A stretch of 34,426 nucleotides of DNA from an uncultured Eubacteriales bacterium (GCA_900320465.1 ONSQ01000010.1:1-34426), one strand, 5' to 3'. Positions 1-7,130 are shown, counted from the stretch's first letter. Numbers and translations are program-made. The notes: generated by a model not told the origin, from the letters alone.

Positions 1-755
1 GCGTCGATGTAGGGGATGCAGACCAGCTGGTCGATCTCGGAAACCAGGAACATGGGCAGCAGCTGGTGCGGGATGCCGCACAGATCCGGGAAGCCGGCCA
101 TGATCTGACCCATGGTCATTTCGTCGAAGGTGACCATCATGCGGTTGAGCTCGTCGCTGTTGCCGTTCTTGCGGTCGGCCTTGCTCAGGAGGACCAGGTT
201 CTCCGCGACATAGCGGAAGATCTGGTAGGTGACCTCGTGGCTCATGCGCAGGTTGGAGCCACGCAGGCCGAGGATGTTCTTATCCATGAAGCCGTGGCAG
301 CAGAAGTAGGAGATCATCCAGCGGTACCACAGCGCGCCGTTCAGCGCGGGGATCAGATCCTTGGAGAAGGTGCCGAGCAGCATGCCCCACAGACGCGCCC
401 ACTCCCAAAAGTCATAGGCGGTGTCCTTGACGCCGCGCCACTCGCGGCGGACGGTGGCCATGGCGCCCTTGCGGTACAGACGGCCCAGGCTGTGCTCGCC
501 GTTGAGGACGCGGTCCATCTTCTCAGCCTTGTCCAGGGCCATGAAGTCGGCGTACTCGCCCTTGACGCGCTCCCAGTCGGCCTTGCAGTCGTTCACGCGA
601 TCCTGGCCGAATTGCTTCCAGTCGGTCGCCTTGAGCAGATCCCAGGCGATGGTACCGAACTCGGCAAGGTTGGCGCCCTGCTTCTTCCAGTCCATATTGT
701 CTTTGGCTTTCCAGAACTTAGGATTCGGGTAAACCAGTTTTTCCTTTTTAGCCAT
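1..755 (-). CDS. 2-hydroxyacyl-CoA dehydratase-type large subunit (left copy), 3' end outside window
   Basis: Partial gene; the N-terminal ~251 residues are present and the C-terminus lies beyond the left edge. It starts MAKKEKLVYPNPKFW and overlaps the end of the preceding subunit gene by 8 bases (ATGGCTAA), with AAGGAGG just upstream, so the two are translationally coupled. It is recognised by its match to the complete gene at 32278-33876: both share REWRGVKDT, YRWM.SY and a downstream GLR block, in the same position after a paralogous small subunit. It carries about 70 extra N-terminal residues relative to that copy, rich in Trp, Lys and Asp. The cluster-binding cysteines expected in this family (HgdA/HadC and BcrB/C-like) would lie in the missing part, so catalytic competence cannot be judged. 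Substrate unknown; family membership is inferred through the right-hand paralogue. Confidence 0.8.
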   Translation of the reverse strand, partial: MAKKEKLVYPNPKFWKAKDNMDWKKQGANLAEFGTIAWDLLKATDWKQFGQDRVNDCKADWERVKGEYADFMALDKAEKMDRVLNGEHSLGRLYRKGAMATVRREWRGVKDTAYDFWEWARLWGMLLGTFSKDLIPALNGALWYRWMISYFCCHGFMDKNILGLRGSNLRMSHEVTYQIFRYVAENLVLLSKADRKNGNSDELNRMMVTFDEMTMGQIMAGFPDLCGIPHQLLPMFLVSEIDQLVCIPYID

Positions 756-1962
756 CCTTTTGCGCCTCCTTGTGAATGCGTTTGATCTCCAGCGATTCGA
801 CAAAGGCCTGGCAGCGCGTACGCAGCTGGCCGGAGTTGCCGTTGTTGTAGAGTCTGTCGATCGAGAGGACCGGCCAGCCGTATTCATCGTGCATGATGTG
901 GCTGACGAGGGCGCGCTCGAAGCCCCAGTAGTCGCAGTACTTCATCTGCTCGTAGATGATGCCGTCGGCCTTGAACTCCTTGGCCAGACGGTCGGCCGTT
1001 TCGCGGCGCTGCAGCACCTTTTCGTCGGCGATGTAACGGGCGCACTCGCTGTGCTCCATCACATGCAGGCAGATCTGGCGCAGGGCGGGCTCGTCATCTT
1101 TGAGTTCGATGACCTCGCGTCCGGGCGTGGAGCCGAAGCAGTAACGGTCGGAGACGACCAGAGCGCCGGTGCCCTCGATGAGCTTGGTCAGGTTGGGATC
1201 GTCGATCTCGCTGCCGACGATGGCGACGCGGGCGCGGAAGGGGCTGACCTTGTCGGGTTTGCGCTTCTTGAGCTCTTCGAGCGTCTCGCGCAGGTAGGGC
1301 AGGATCAGGTGCTTCGGGCAGGTGTAGGAGACCAGGTTGATCACATGGAACTCATAGCCCGTGATGATGGGGTTGTCCAGCTTGCGCATCTCGCCGATCT
1401 CGGAGATGATGGAGCAAACCTCGTTGTGCTCCTTGACGGCCTCGCGGATCGCGGCGTCAGAGGTGTCGACGCCGAACTTTTCCGTCAGCTGGTCAAGCAC
1501 ATGGATGCGCATCTGCTTTTCATAGCTGTCAAGTTCATAGCTGTCAAGGGTATAGTCGGTGACCTTGAAGGGAATGTCGCAGTGGGTGACAAAGAAGTTG
1601 GGCTTGTCGTTGACATGAAGGATCTCAAAGTGCTCCATGGCGCGGTTCATCATGGAGCAGGCGTCCACACCGATCATTGCGTCGAGGAACTGATAGCCGC
1701 CCTCGATGCCTCTCTCCACCAGGGCTCTGGCAAATTCACAGGTGTAGTTGGACATGTAGTAGGTCGCAATATCGATCGACCCGGTGTTTGGTGCGCGCAG
1801 ACGTACCGAGAAGCATTTGCCGACGTTGAGCAGGACCTCGGGCATGTGGTAGCAGGTGTAGCCCAGGCAGATGCCGCCATCGGCCTGAGCCTGCTGGACC
1901 AGCTCATTGTTGGCGCTCTCAAGCAGTTTTTCGAAATAGATCAGATGCTTAAGATCTTTCAA
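748..1962 (-). CDS. 2-hydroxyacyl-CoA dehydratase/benzoyl-CoA reductase-family subunit (left copy)
   Basis: 404 residues, close to the usual ~380-410 of HgdB/HadB-type subunits. Members of this family carry a [4Fe-4S] cluster held by three cysteines and perform ATP-driven low-potential radical chemistry on CoA thioesters. Visible features are APNTGSIDIATYYM near residue 57, cysteines at 75 (TCEFAR), 102 (ACSMMNR) and 343 (YCDYWGFE) as likely ligands, and further cysteines at 37, 215 and 275 that the right-hand paralogue also has. The start is a TTG (MKDLKHLIYF) with AGAGGTG six bases upstream; it aligns with the GTG start of the right copy. It lies 14 bases downstream of the CooC-like ATPase and overlaps the large-subunit gene, so the three form one operon. 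The substrate is not deducible; dehydratase, reductase or double-cubane-type activity are all possible. Confidence 0.85.
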   Translation of the reverse strand: MKDLKHLIYFEKLLESANNELVQQAQADGGICLGYTCYHMPEVLLNVGKCFSVRLRAPNTGSIDIATYYMSNYTCEFARALVERGIEGGYQFLDAMIGVDACSMMNRAMEHFEILHVNDKPNFFVTHCDIPFKVTDYTLDSYELDSYEKQMRIHVLDQLTEKFGVDTSDAAIREAVKEHNEVCSIISEIGEMRKLDNPIITGYEFHVINLVSYTCPKHLILPYLRETLEELKKRKPDKVSPFRARVAIVGSEIDDPNLTKLIEGTGALVVSDRYCFGSTPGREVIELKDDEPALRQICLHVMEHSECARYIADEKVLQRRETADRLAKEFKADGIIYEQMKYCDYWGFERALVSHIMHDEYGWPVLSIDRLYNNGNSGQLRTRCQAFVESLEIKRIHKEAQKDG

Positions 1963-1976
1963 ATGTTACACCTCTT

Positions 1977-2738
1977 TTAAAGAATTTCTATTTTTTGGAG
2001 TGCTTCCTTCACTCCCTTGAGCATAACGGAATCCGCGGGAAGCTCCATGACGCTTCTTCCCTTGATGTCGTTGGCGGCAAAGGTGTCGTCCGCGGGAATG
2101 ACGGAGAGGATCTCCACCGGGCTGTCGGTGAGCTCTACCAGTTCGGGATTGGTGACGCGGTTGATGATGCAGCCGATTTTCTCATAGGAGATCAGCTCGT
2201 CTGCCACCTGCTTGATGGTGGTGATGACCTGGGCGCCCTTCTTGCTCTGGTCGGTGATCAGCAGCAGATGCGAAACCTTTTCCATGACGCGGCGCTGGAT
2301 CTGTTCGATGCCGGCCTCGCCGTCGATCACCACATAGTCAAAGCTGTTGGCCAGGATGCCGATGACCTCTTTCAGATAGGAGTTGACCTTGCAGTAGCAG
2401 CCGGAGCTCTCCGGTCTGCCGATGGCAAGGAATGCAAACCCCGGCATTTCGACCAGCGCGTCGAACATGCGGAAGCGCGCCTCGCTCAGCAGTTCGAGCG
2501 CTTCCTTGGTGTCGCCGTTTTCCACGCTGTCGACAATGCTTTGTCTGATATCGTCGAGCGTAAGCTTCACGTCCACGCCAAGAGCAACGGACAGGCCGAC
2601 GGCCGGATCGGCGTCGATCGCGAGGATCTTCTTGTCGGGATATTTCTCGGCGAGAAGCCGCACGATGCAGGCGCAGATCGAGGTCTTTCCTACGCCGCCT
2701 TTTCCTGCAACCGTAAGGATCTTGGCCTTATTCTCCAT
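1977..2738 (-). CDS. CooC/MinD-like P-loop ATPase, putative nickel or Fe-S cluster maturation factor
   Basis: 253 residues. The deviant Walker A motif GKGGVGKTS lies at residues 12-20, a Switch I-like IDADPAVGLS at 41-50 and VVIDGEAG mid-protein, as in SIMIBI/MinD-type ATPases. GCYCK puts cysteines at 114 and 116; a CxC motif in this position is the metal-binding signature of CooC, the ATPase that helps insert nickel into CO dehydrogenase. The chosen ATG has a GGGGGG Shine-Dalgarno eight bases upstream; a longer reading from 2777 lacks this support. It is the first gene of the left dehydratase-type operon, behind its own promoter. No CO dehydrogenase is in view, so its client may be the two downstream Fe-S subunits, standing in for the usual HgdC-type activator; that role is inference. 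A generic ParA/MinD function is less likely given the CxC motif. Confidence 0.83.
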   Translation of the reverse strand: MENKAKILTVAGKGGVGKTSICACIVRLLAEKYPDKKILAIDADPAVGLSVALGVDVKLTLDDIRQSIVDSVENGDTKEALELLSEARFRMFDALVEMPGFAFLAIGRPESSGCYCKVNSYLKEVIGILANSFDYVVIDGEAGIEQIQRRVMEKVSHLLLITDQSKKGAQVITTIKQVADELISYEKIGCIINRVTNPELVELTDSPVEILSVIPADDTFAANDIKGRSVMELPADSVMLKGVKEALQKIEIL

Positions 2739-2791
2739 ACATTTTTCCCCCCTTTTAGACTCTGATGGGCATACCATTTCAGATTAGGTTT

Positions 2792-2820
2792 ATTTTATCA
2801 CAGCCCCCACTTGAATGCAA
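2792..2820 (-). promoter_or_regulatory. Promoter of the left cooC-like/dehydratase operon
   Basis: On the minus strand TTGCAT (2820-2815) and TAAAAT (2797-2792) are separated by exactly 17 bases, about 55 bases upstream of the CooC-like start codon. It lies downstream of the tspO terminator, so the operon has its own start. Confidence 0.6.
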
Positions 2821-2956
2821 GAAAAACGAACCCCCTCCCGGTTTGTGCAAAGTCCTCAAAGGGGGTGTAAAAAAGGGCGTTTTGCCGTATTTTGTTCTCA
2901 AAACTGTTTAGACAAATCCGCCCATTCGTCCAAAATGGAATTGCCGCGCGGCTCCG

Positions 2957-2993
2957 CAAAAAGAAAGTGCCGCCTCCTTTGTGGAAGCAGCAC
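2957..2993 (-). terminator. Rho-independent terminator after tspO
   Basis: On the minus strand an 11-bp stem (GTGCTGCTTCC with GGAGGCGGCAC, two G-U pairs, 5-base loop) at 2993-2967 is followed by TTTCTTTTTG. It sits about 22 bases past the tspO stop codon. Confidence 0.7.
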
Positions 2994-3015
2994 AATTTTG
3001 ATTGTGAAATTTCGG

Positions 3016-3495
3016 TCAATTTAACAGATACACGCCCAGATTGAGATAGGCGGCAAAAAACAGCCAGATCAGATACGGCGTCATCAGCTTTCCCGAGCGC
3101 GCGTCGATATAGCCGAAGCGCAGCGTGCACAGCAGCGCCAGGGCGAAGAGCAGGATCAGCCACACAAAGGCCGCCAGAAAGGCCTCCAGCGCGAAGAAGA
3201 TCAGCGGCCAGATGAAGTTTGCAGCCAGCTGCAGCGCGTAGGCGCTCATGGCCCGGCGGATACGCTCCGGCGAGGCCGTGGAGGTATAGACGCGATAGCT
3301 GGCATAGCCCATCACCAGATACAGGACGGACCAGACCGCCGGGAACACCCAGCCGGGCGGCGCGAGCAGCGGCTTGTAGATGTTTTTATAATCCTCCATG
3401 CCGCCGCGGCTGAGCAGCGCGGCCAGCCCGCCCACGGCCAGCGGGATCGCCAGACAGATCAGAAGCTGTTTCCATTTGATTTTTCCGCTATTCAT
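3016..3495 (-). CDS. tspO: TspO/MBR-family membrane protein
   Basis: 159 residues with five hydrophobic segments, the size and topology of bacterial TspO (translocator protein/peripheral benzodiazepine receptor homologues), which bind porphyrins and related ligands in the membrane. Diagnostic elements are LLAPPGWVFPAVWSVLY (the conserved PPGWVFP..W.LY block), then ANFIWPLIFF and a C-terminal YLNLGVYLLN. The ATG at 3495 (MNSGKIKWKQ) was chosen because it gives the normal family length and follows GGGTGATG; a longer in-frame extension runs back through the upstream terminator and Cys-rich gene and is not credible. It lies between two metallocluster genes but is separated from both by terminators, so it is probably its own unit. 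Family assignment is firm; ligand unknown. Confidence 0.88.
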   Translation of the reverse strand: MNSGKIKWKQLLICLAIPLAVGGLAALLSRGGMEDYKNIYKPLLAPPGWVFPAVWSVLYLVMGYASYRVYTSTASPERIRRAMSAYALQLAANFIWPLIFFALEAFLAAFVWLILLFALALLCTLRFGYIDARSGKLMTPYLIWLFFAAYLNLGVYLLN

Positions 3496-3563
3496 TTCAT
3501 CACCCGTACTAGGGTATGCGGCCATGGACGGGCTTATACATTCCCGGCCGAAGACGACAAAAA

Positions 3564-3588
3564 GCGCGGGCACCGTTCGTGCCCGCAC
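3564..3588 (-). terminator. Terminator after the mrp-nifX-like operon
   Basis: GCGCGGGCAC and GTGCCCGCAC form a near-perfect stem with a 5-base loop, flanked by A-runs on the left (T-run for the minus strand) and a T-run on the right. It lies about 30 bases beyond the NifX-like stop and could act in both directions. Confidence 0.75.
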
Positions 3589-3619
3589 CTTTTTTGCGTT
3601 CTCTTTTGTTCCGACGCGC

Positions 3620-4033
3620 TCAGCATCCGCAGCCGCAATTACAGCCGCCTTCGCCCGCGTCGCCCCCGCAGCCGGGGCATCCGCCGCAGCCGCCGCTGCA
3701 GCCGCCGCCCTCGGAGGTGGGCAGCTGGCCGGTGACCAGCAGCAGCGCTGCCGTGTCCGCGTCGCCGCAGTACCCGGCCACAGGGATGATGCCGTAGCCC
3801 AAAAGCGCCGAATGAGCCTCCTGGCCCATGCTGCCGCAGAGCACCGCATCCACGCCCTCGCGCTTCATGAGATCGGCCATCTGCTGATGTCCGTTCAGCG
3901 ACGAGCTGTCCACCAGCCGTTTGCTGCTGTTGTTCAGATCTTCCTCGTCAAACTCATAGATCGCGAACATCGGGCAGTGGCCGAAATGCTCAAAGATCTC
4001 GCCGTCCTGATAGGCAACCGCAACTCGAATCAT
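3620..4033 (-). CDS. NifX/NifB-like dinitrogenase cofactor-domain protein with Cys-rich tail
   Basis: 137 residues. Residues 1-105 look like the dinitrogenase iron-molybdenum cofactor biosynthesis domain (NifX/NifB C-terminal/NafY type): MIRVAVAYQDGEIFEHFGHC at the start, GHQQMADLMKREGVDAVLCG in the middle and an end in GYCGDADTAALLLVTGQL. The family binds metalloclusters or cluster precursors. The tail is low-complexity Gly/Cys with eight cysteines between 112 and 137, alternating CxxC and CxC, which suggests metal or Fe-S binding. The gene begins one base after the mrp stop codon, so the two are coupled. No nitrogenase genes are in the window; as in many Clostridia this is probably a general Fe-S or metal carrier. 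Domain call firm, function inferred. Confidence 0.85.
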   Translation of the reverse strand: MIRVAVAYQDGEIFEHFGHCPMFAIYEFDEEDLNNSSKRLVDSSSLNGHQQMADLMKREGVDAVLCGSMGQEAHSALLGYGIIPVAGYCGDADTAALLLVTGQLPTSEGGGCSGGCGGCPGCGGDAGEGGCNCGCGC

Positions 4034-4034
4034 C

Positions 4035-4856
4035 TCAAAGCTCCTTTTCGATATAGTCCGCGATGGGAGCCAGATTCGAGGCGTCCACCGACTCCACCTC
4101 GCCCGCGTCCACCATGGCAGCGACGGCGGGGTCAATGGGCAGACGCGCCCAGGTCTTGATGCCGTAGGCCTTGGCCTCGGCCTCCGCCTTGGATGCGCCG
4201 AAGATCTCGTGCTCCTTGCCGCAGTCCGGGCACTTGAAATAGGACATGTTCTCCACCAGACCGATGACCGGCTTGTGCATCAGATCGGCCATCTTGACGG
4301 CCTTGGCCACGATCATGCCCACCAAATCCTGGGGCGTGGATACGACAACGACGCCGTCCACGGGCAGGGACTGGAACACGGTCAGCGGCACGTCGCCGGT
4401 TCCGGGAGGCATGTCGACGAACATATAGTCCACGTCCTCCCACATCACGTCGGTCCAGAACTGCTGCACCGCGCCCGCGATCACGGGGCCGCGCCAGACC
4501 ACCGGCTCGGTCTCGTCCTCGAGGATCAGGTTGATGGACATCAGCTGCAGACCGGTGTGGGTGGTGACGGGGATCAGATACTCACTGGTACCCGTGGCGT
4601 GCTCCGTTACGCCGAAGGAGCGCGGGATGGACGGGCCGGTGATATCGGCGTCCAGCACGGCGGCGTTGTAGCCGCGGCGCTGCATTTCGCTGGCCAGCAA
4701 CGAGGTGACCAGAGACTTGCCCACGCCGCCCTTGCCGCTGACGACGGCGATGACCTTTTTCACGCTGGCGCCCTCGTGCAGGGGCTTGCGGAAGTCGACC
4801 TCGCGTTCGGAGCAGTTCTGGCTGCAGGTGGAGCAATCGTGCGTGCATTCACTCAT
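4035..4856 (-). CDS. mrp: Mrp/NBP35-family Fe-S cluster carrier ATPase
   Basis: 273 residues. Walker A GKGGVGKS at 41-48, LDADITGPSIPR at 68-79, VDMPPGTGD around 147-155 and CPDC at 209-212 are the standard ApbC/Mrp signature. The CxxC pair binds a bridging [4Fe-4S] cluster between monomers for delivery to apo-proteins. An extra N-terminal cysteine cluster (C4, C8, C11, C15) recalls Nbp35-like proteins and may hold a second cluster. It is the first gene of a two-gene operon with the NifX-like gene. Its leader is long and contains three consecutive hairpins between a good promoter (4991-5018) and the start codon, which is unusual for a housekeeping gene and may affect translation or stability. 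Confidence 0.92.
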   Translation of the reverse strand: MSECTHDCSTCSQNCSEREVDFRKPLHEGASVKKVIAVVSGKGGVGKSLVTSLLASEMQRRGYNAAVLDADITGPSIPRSFGVTEHATGTSEYLIPVTTHTGLQLMSINLILEDETEPVVWRGPVIAGAVQQFWTDVMWEDVDYMFVDMPPGTGDVPLTVFQSLPVDGVVVVSTPQDLVGMIVAKAVKMADLMHKPVIGLVENMSYFKCPDCGKEHEIFGASKAEAEAKAYGIKTWARLPIDPAVAAMVDAGEVESVDASNLAPIADYIEKEL

Positions 4857-4902
4857 ATCATTGATTACCTTTCTGAAGGAAGTATTCGAATTCCACAGGG
4901 TA

Positions 4903-4989
4903 TTATAATGAGCAAAACAGCCTGGCTGTTTTGCTGCGCCGTAAAGCGGCGCGGCGAAAAGCTTTTTTGGCTTTTCGCCATTTTATAAT
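4903..4989. repeat. Triple-hairpin palindromic element flanked by 7-bp direct repeats
   Basis: Three perfect palindromes follow one another: 4911-4935 (AGCAAAACAGCC and its complement around one T), 4936-4952 (GCGCCG-TAAAG-CGGCGC) and 4953-4979 (GGCGAAAAGC, 7-base loop, GCTTTTCGCC). The array is bracketed by TTATAAT at 4903-4909 and TTATAAT at 4983-4989, as expected of a small mobile palindromic element with target duplication, though AT-rich promoter sequence could give this by chance. It lies in the mrp leader. Confidence 0.6.
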
Positions 4990-4990
4990 C

Positions 4991-5018
4991 ATTATACCCA
5001 AAGACGCAGAAAAGTCAA
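4991..5018 (-). promoter_or_regulatory. Promoter of mrp-nifX-like operon
   Basis: Minus-strand TTGACT (5018-5013), 16-base spacer, TATAAT (4996-4991). The -35 box overlaps the stop codon of the upstream phosphatase-like gene. Transcripts starting here would carry the triple-hairpin element in their leader. A second TATAAT downstream of the hairpins (4909-4904) lacks a convincing -35. Confidence 0.6.
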
Positions 5019-5647
5019 ATGCGCCTGGTTTTTTGTCTGGCGGCCTTGTCGCGGCCGATATTGCAGCCGGGGTTGGAGAGCAGACAGTTGTGGGCGCAGC
5101 CGCCGCAGTGCTCATCCCGGCGGCTGAGCAGCAGCTGCTCGCCGGGCTTGATGCTGCCCAGGCCCGTGCGCTGGACGCAGTAGCCCCGCACGCGCAGCGC
5201 ATCGCACAGTGCTGCGATCCGCCGCGGATGGGAGACGAGGATGCAGTCCTCCCCCGTCTTTTCCAGGGCGTCGATCAGCGCGTCGGCCTTTCGGCGGCTC
5301 TCCGTCCGGCTCTCGGCCGCGGCCAGACCGAACAGCCCCCGCACAAAGACCAGAAAGCGCCAGAGCCACAGGGCCAGCAGGCCTTTTCCGAAGGCACGCA
5401 GCGGTATCTCGTCCAGCAGCGCCGAAGACGTCGTCTCCGCACCGCCGATCAGCTTTTCCGCGGTCTGGCGGGCGGCCACGCTCTGGCTTATGTAAACCTT
5501 TCGGCCGTTTGCCGCCACCGCGTGACCCGCGACAGCCTCAACGGGGCCGTCCAGAGCGCGCCGGCAGAGCGCGGCGAATTCTTCCGCGGTCGCGCGCCGC
5601 GGAAGGCTCAACGGAGCCTCGCCGCTGCAGATGATCCAGATGCGCAT
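5015..5647 (-). CDS. Degenerate histidine-phosphatase-like protein with C-terminal Cys4 motif
   Basis: 210 residues. The order and spacing resemble the phosphoglycerate mutase/histidine phosphatase fold: a beta-strand start MRIWIICSGE where the family has the LxRHGE motif, VYISQSVAARQTAEKL (the conserved S...RA..TA block), and CILVSHPRRIAALCDAL near 135-151. The catalytic Arg-His of RHG is replaced by Cys-Ser (residues 7-8), so phosphatase activity is doubtful. A hydrophobic stretch lies at about 90-109. The tail has CGGCAHNCLLSNPGCNIG, cysteines at 181, 184, 188 and 195 (CX2CX3CX6C), a plausible metal or Fe-S site. It starts one base after the pepV stop codon and is presumably co-expressed with it. 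Function unknown. Confidence 0.72.
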   Translation of the reverse strand: MRIWIICSGEAPLSLPRRATAEEFAALCRRALDGPVEAVAGHAVAANGRKVYISQSVAARQTAEKLIGGAETTSSALLDEIPLRAFGKGLLALWLWRFLVFVRGLFGLAAAESRTESRRKADALIDALEKTGEDCILVSHPRRIAALCDALRVRGYCVQRTGLGSIKPGEQLLLSRRDEHCGGCAHNCLLSNPGCNIGRDKAARQKTRRI

Positions 5648-5648
5648 C

Positions 5649-7040
5649 TCAGAACTTCAGCTTCTCCAGCTCGATCAGAGCCAGGATATATACCTTCAGT
5701 GCCTCCAGGAACCAGGCCTTGCAGGCGGCCTCGTCCACACCGTGGATGGGGCCGGCGAAGTCCGGCGCGGGACGCTCCGGGTGTTCGGGACCGAAGGACA
5801 CGGCGTTGGGGAAATCCCGGGCGTAGGTGCCGCCGCCGATGGTGTAGGGCTCGGCGTTCTCGCCGGTCACGGCGTTGTAGGCGTTGATACAGACCTGCAC
5901 CTCCGGCTTGTCCAGGGACATGTAGAAGGGCTCGGCGTCATGATCGACGCTGACTGTGGCGATGCCCTTTGCCCGCTCGTTCAAGATCGCAGCGATCTTT
6001 TCTCCGCTGGTATTGGTGGGATAGCGGCAGTCGATGGTCTGGAAGATATGGCCGTCCTCCACGCCGATGACGCCGCAGACCACCGTCAGCGGCCGGAACA
6101 GCCCGTCGTCGGCGGCGATACCGCAGGCGCTGCCATCAGAGGCGGCGTGGATCGTGGACAGGAAGCGCAGGAAGCTGCCCTCCTCTTCGCCGGGCACGCT
6201 GTTTTGGAGCAGATAGTCGATCAGCACGCCGATGGCGTTGACCGTTCCCTCGGGCATGGAGGCATGGCCGCCCTCACCCACGGCGGTCAGATGCCACAGG
6301 CCGTCGGGCATTTGCTCGGCGCTGACGCGCCCGGTGCTTTGAAGGTCCTTTGCCTTCACCCAGGCCTCGGCCTTGTCGGGGATGGCGTTGGCAGCAAAAC
6401 CGCCGCGGATGTCCACGATGTTCTCCGGTCCGGACGTGGCGCGGATGCGGCCGTGGTAGATGCCCTTTTCCCCGTTGCACAGGGGGAAATTGGCGTCGGG
6501 GCTGAAGCAGAACAAGGGCGCGGGATAGTTGTCCAGATACCAGACGACGTCCTGCATGCCGATCTCCTCATTCACGCCCAGCAGGGCGCGCACGGGATAG
6601 CGCAGGGGGATCTGCCGCTCCTTGAGGTATTTCAGCGCGTAGAGACACAGGACGCTCGGTCCCTTGTCGTCCATGACGCCGCGGCCGATGATCCAGCCCT
6701 CCCGCTCGCGCATGGTGAAGGGGTCGGCGCTCCAGCCCTCGCCCACGGGCACCACGTCCAGGTGGGTGATGGTGGCCAGATAGTCGCGGCAGGCCTTGTC
6801 GCCCTCGCCCAGCTGGGCGTAGCCGATCCTGCCCTCGCAATTTTCGGCGGCCAGACCCATACGCTTTGCGATGGCCAGGCCCCGTTCCAGGGCCTCGGCG
6901 GGGCCGGCGCCAAAGGGCTTGCCGGGCTCCGCGGGGCTGTTTTCACTGTTCACGGCCACCAGCCAGGCAATGTCCTCGAAGATCGCCTTCTCATTTTCTT
7001 CCACAAAACGCTCGATGTCTCTGCACAGTTCTTCGTTCAT
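5649..7040 (-). CDS. pepV: M20-family dipeptidase, PepV/Sapep type
   Basis: 463 residues, the usual size of PepV. Zn-site motifs are visible: HLDVVPVGEGW (H93, D95), GRGVMDDKGP (119-128, with the bridging Asp at 124), NEEIG (157-161) with the catalytic Glu, and GGGTYARDFPN late in the chain. The enzyme is a cytosolic metallodipeptidase that hydrolyses dipeptides taken up or made during protein turnover. The ATG at 7040 was chosen for its GGAG site seven bases upstream; a longer reading would begin inside a palindromic repeat. It is the first gene of a two-gene operon with the phosphatase-like gene. Its promoter is at 7131-7159 and a two-hairpin repeat lies in its leader. Confidence 0.9.
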   Translation of the reverse strand: MNEELCRDIERFVEENEKAIFEDIAWLVAVNSENSPAEPGKPFGAGPAEALERGLAIAKRMGLAAENCEGRIGYAQLGEGDKACRDYLATITHLDVVPVGEGWSADPFTMREREGWIIGRGVMDDKGPSVLCLYALKYLKERQIPLRYPVRALLGVNEEIGMQDVVWYLDNYPAPLFCFSPDANFPLCNGEKGIYHGRIRATSGPENIVDIRGGFAANAIPDKAEAWVKAKDLQSTGRVSAEQMPDGLWHLTAVGEGGHASMPEGTVNAIGVLIDYLLQNSVPGEEEGSFLRFLSTIHAASDGSACGIAADDGLFRPLTVVCGVIGVEDGHIFQTIDCRYPTNTSGEKIAAILNERAKGIATVSVDHDAEPFYMSLDKPEVQVCINAYNAVTGENAEPYTIGGGTYARDFPNAVSFGPEHPERPAPDFAGPIHGVDEAACKAWFLEALKVYILALIELEKLKF

Positions 7041-7061
7041 TTCCAATCTCCTTCCTTGTAG

Positions 7062-7109
7062 CCTTCCCCGCTTGCGGGGAAGGTGTCGGACTTTGTCCGA
7101 CGGATGAGG
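7062..7109. repeat. Two-hairpin dispersed-type repeat in pepV leader
   Basis: CCTTCCCCGC-TT-GCGGGGAAGG (7062-7083, 10-bp perfect stem) is followed by GTCGGAC-TTT-GTCCGAC (7085-7101, 7-bp stem) and GGATGAGG. From memory, the arrangement GGGGAAGGTGTC..hairpin..GACGGATGAGG recurs in many gut Clostridia genomes as a dispersed intergenic repeat; I see one copy here. It lies between the pepV promoter and its Shine-Dalgarno. Confidence 0.7.
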
Positions 7110-7130
7110 TTCTTTATTCACAATGAAATC

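Noticed and set aside
2798..3163. Minus-strand open frame of 121 codons overlapping the end of tspO
   Set aside because: Different frame from tspO, runs through its terminator and has no ribosome site or recognisable domain.
3620..4033. Evidence for nitrogen fixation from the NifX/NifB-like domain
   Set aside because: No nifH, nifD, nifK, nifE, nifN or radical-SAM nifB is in the window; stand-alone domain proteins of this type with Cys-rich tails are common in non-fixing anaerobes.
7062..7101. Riboswitch or CRISPR repeat upstream of pepV
   Set aside because: Two simple perfect hairpins without conserved riboswitch cores and only one copy, so a palindromic intergenic repeat explains it better.
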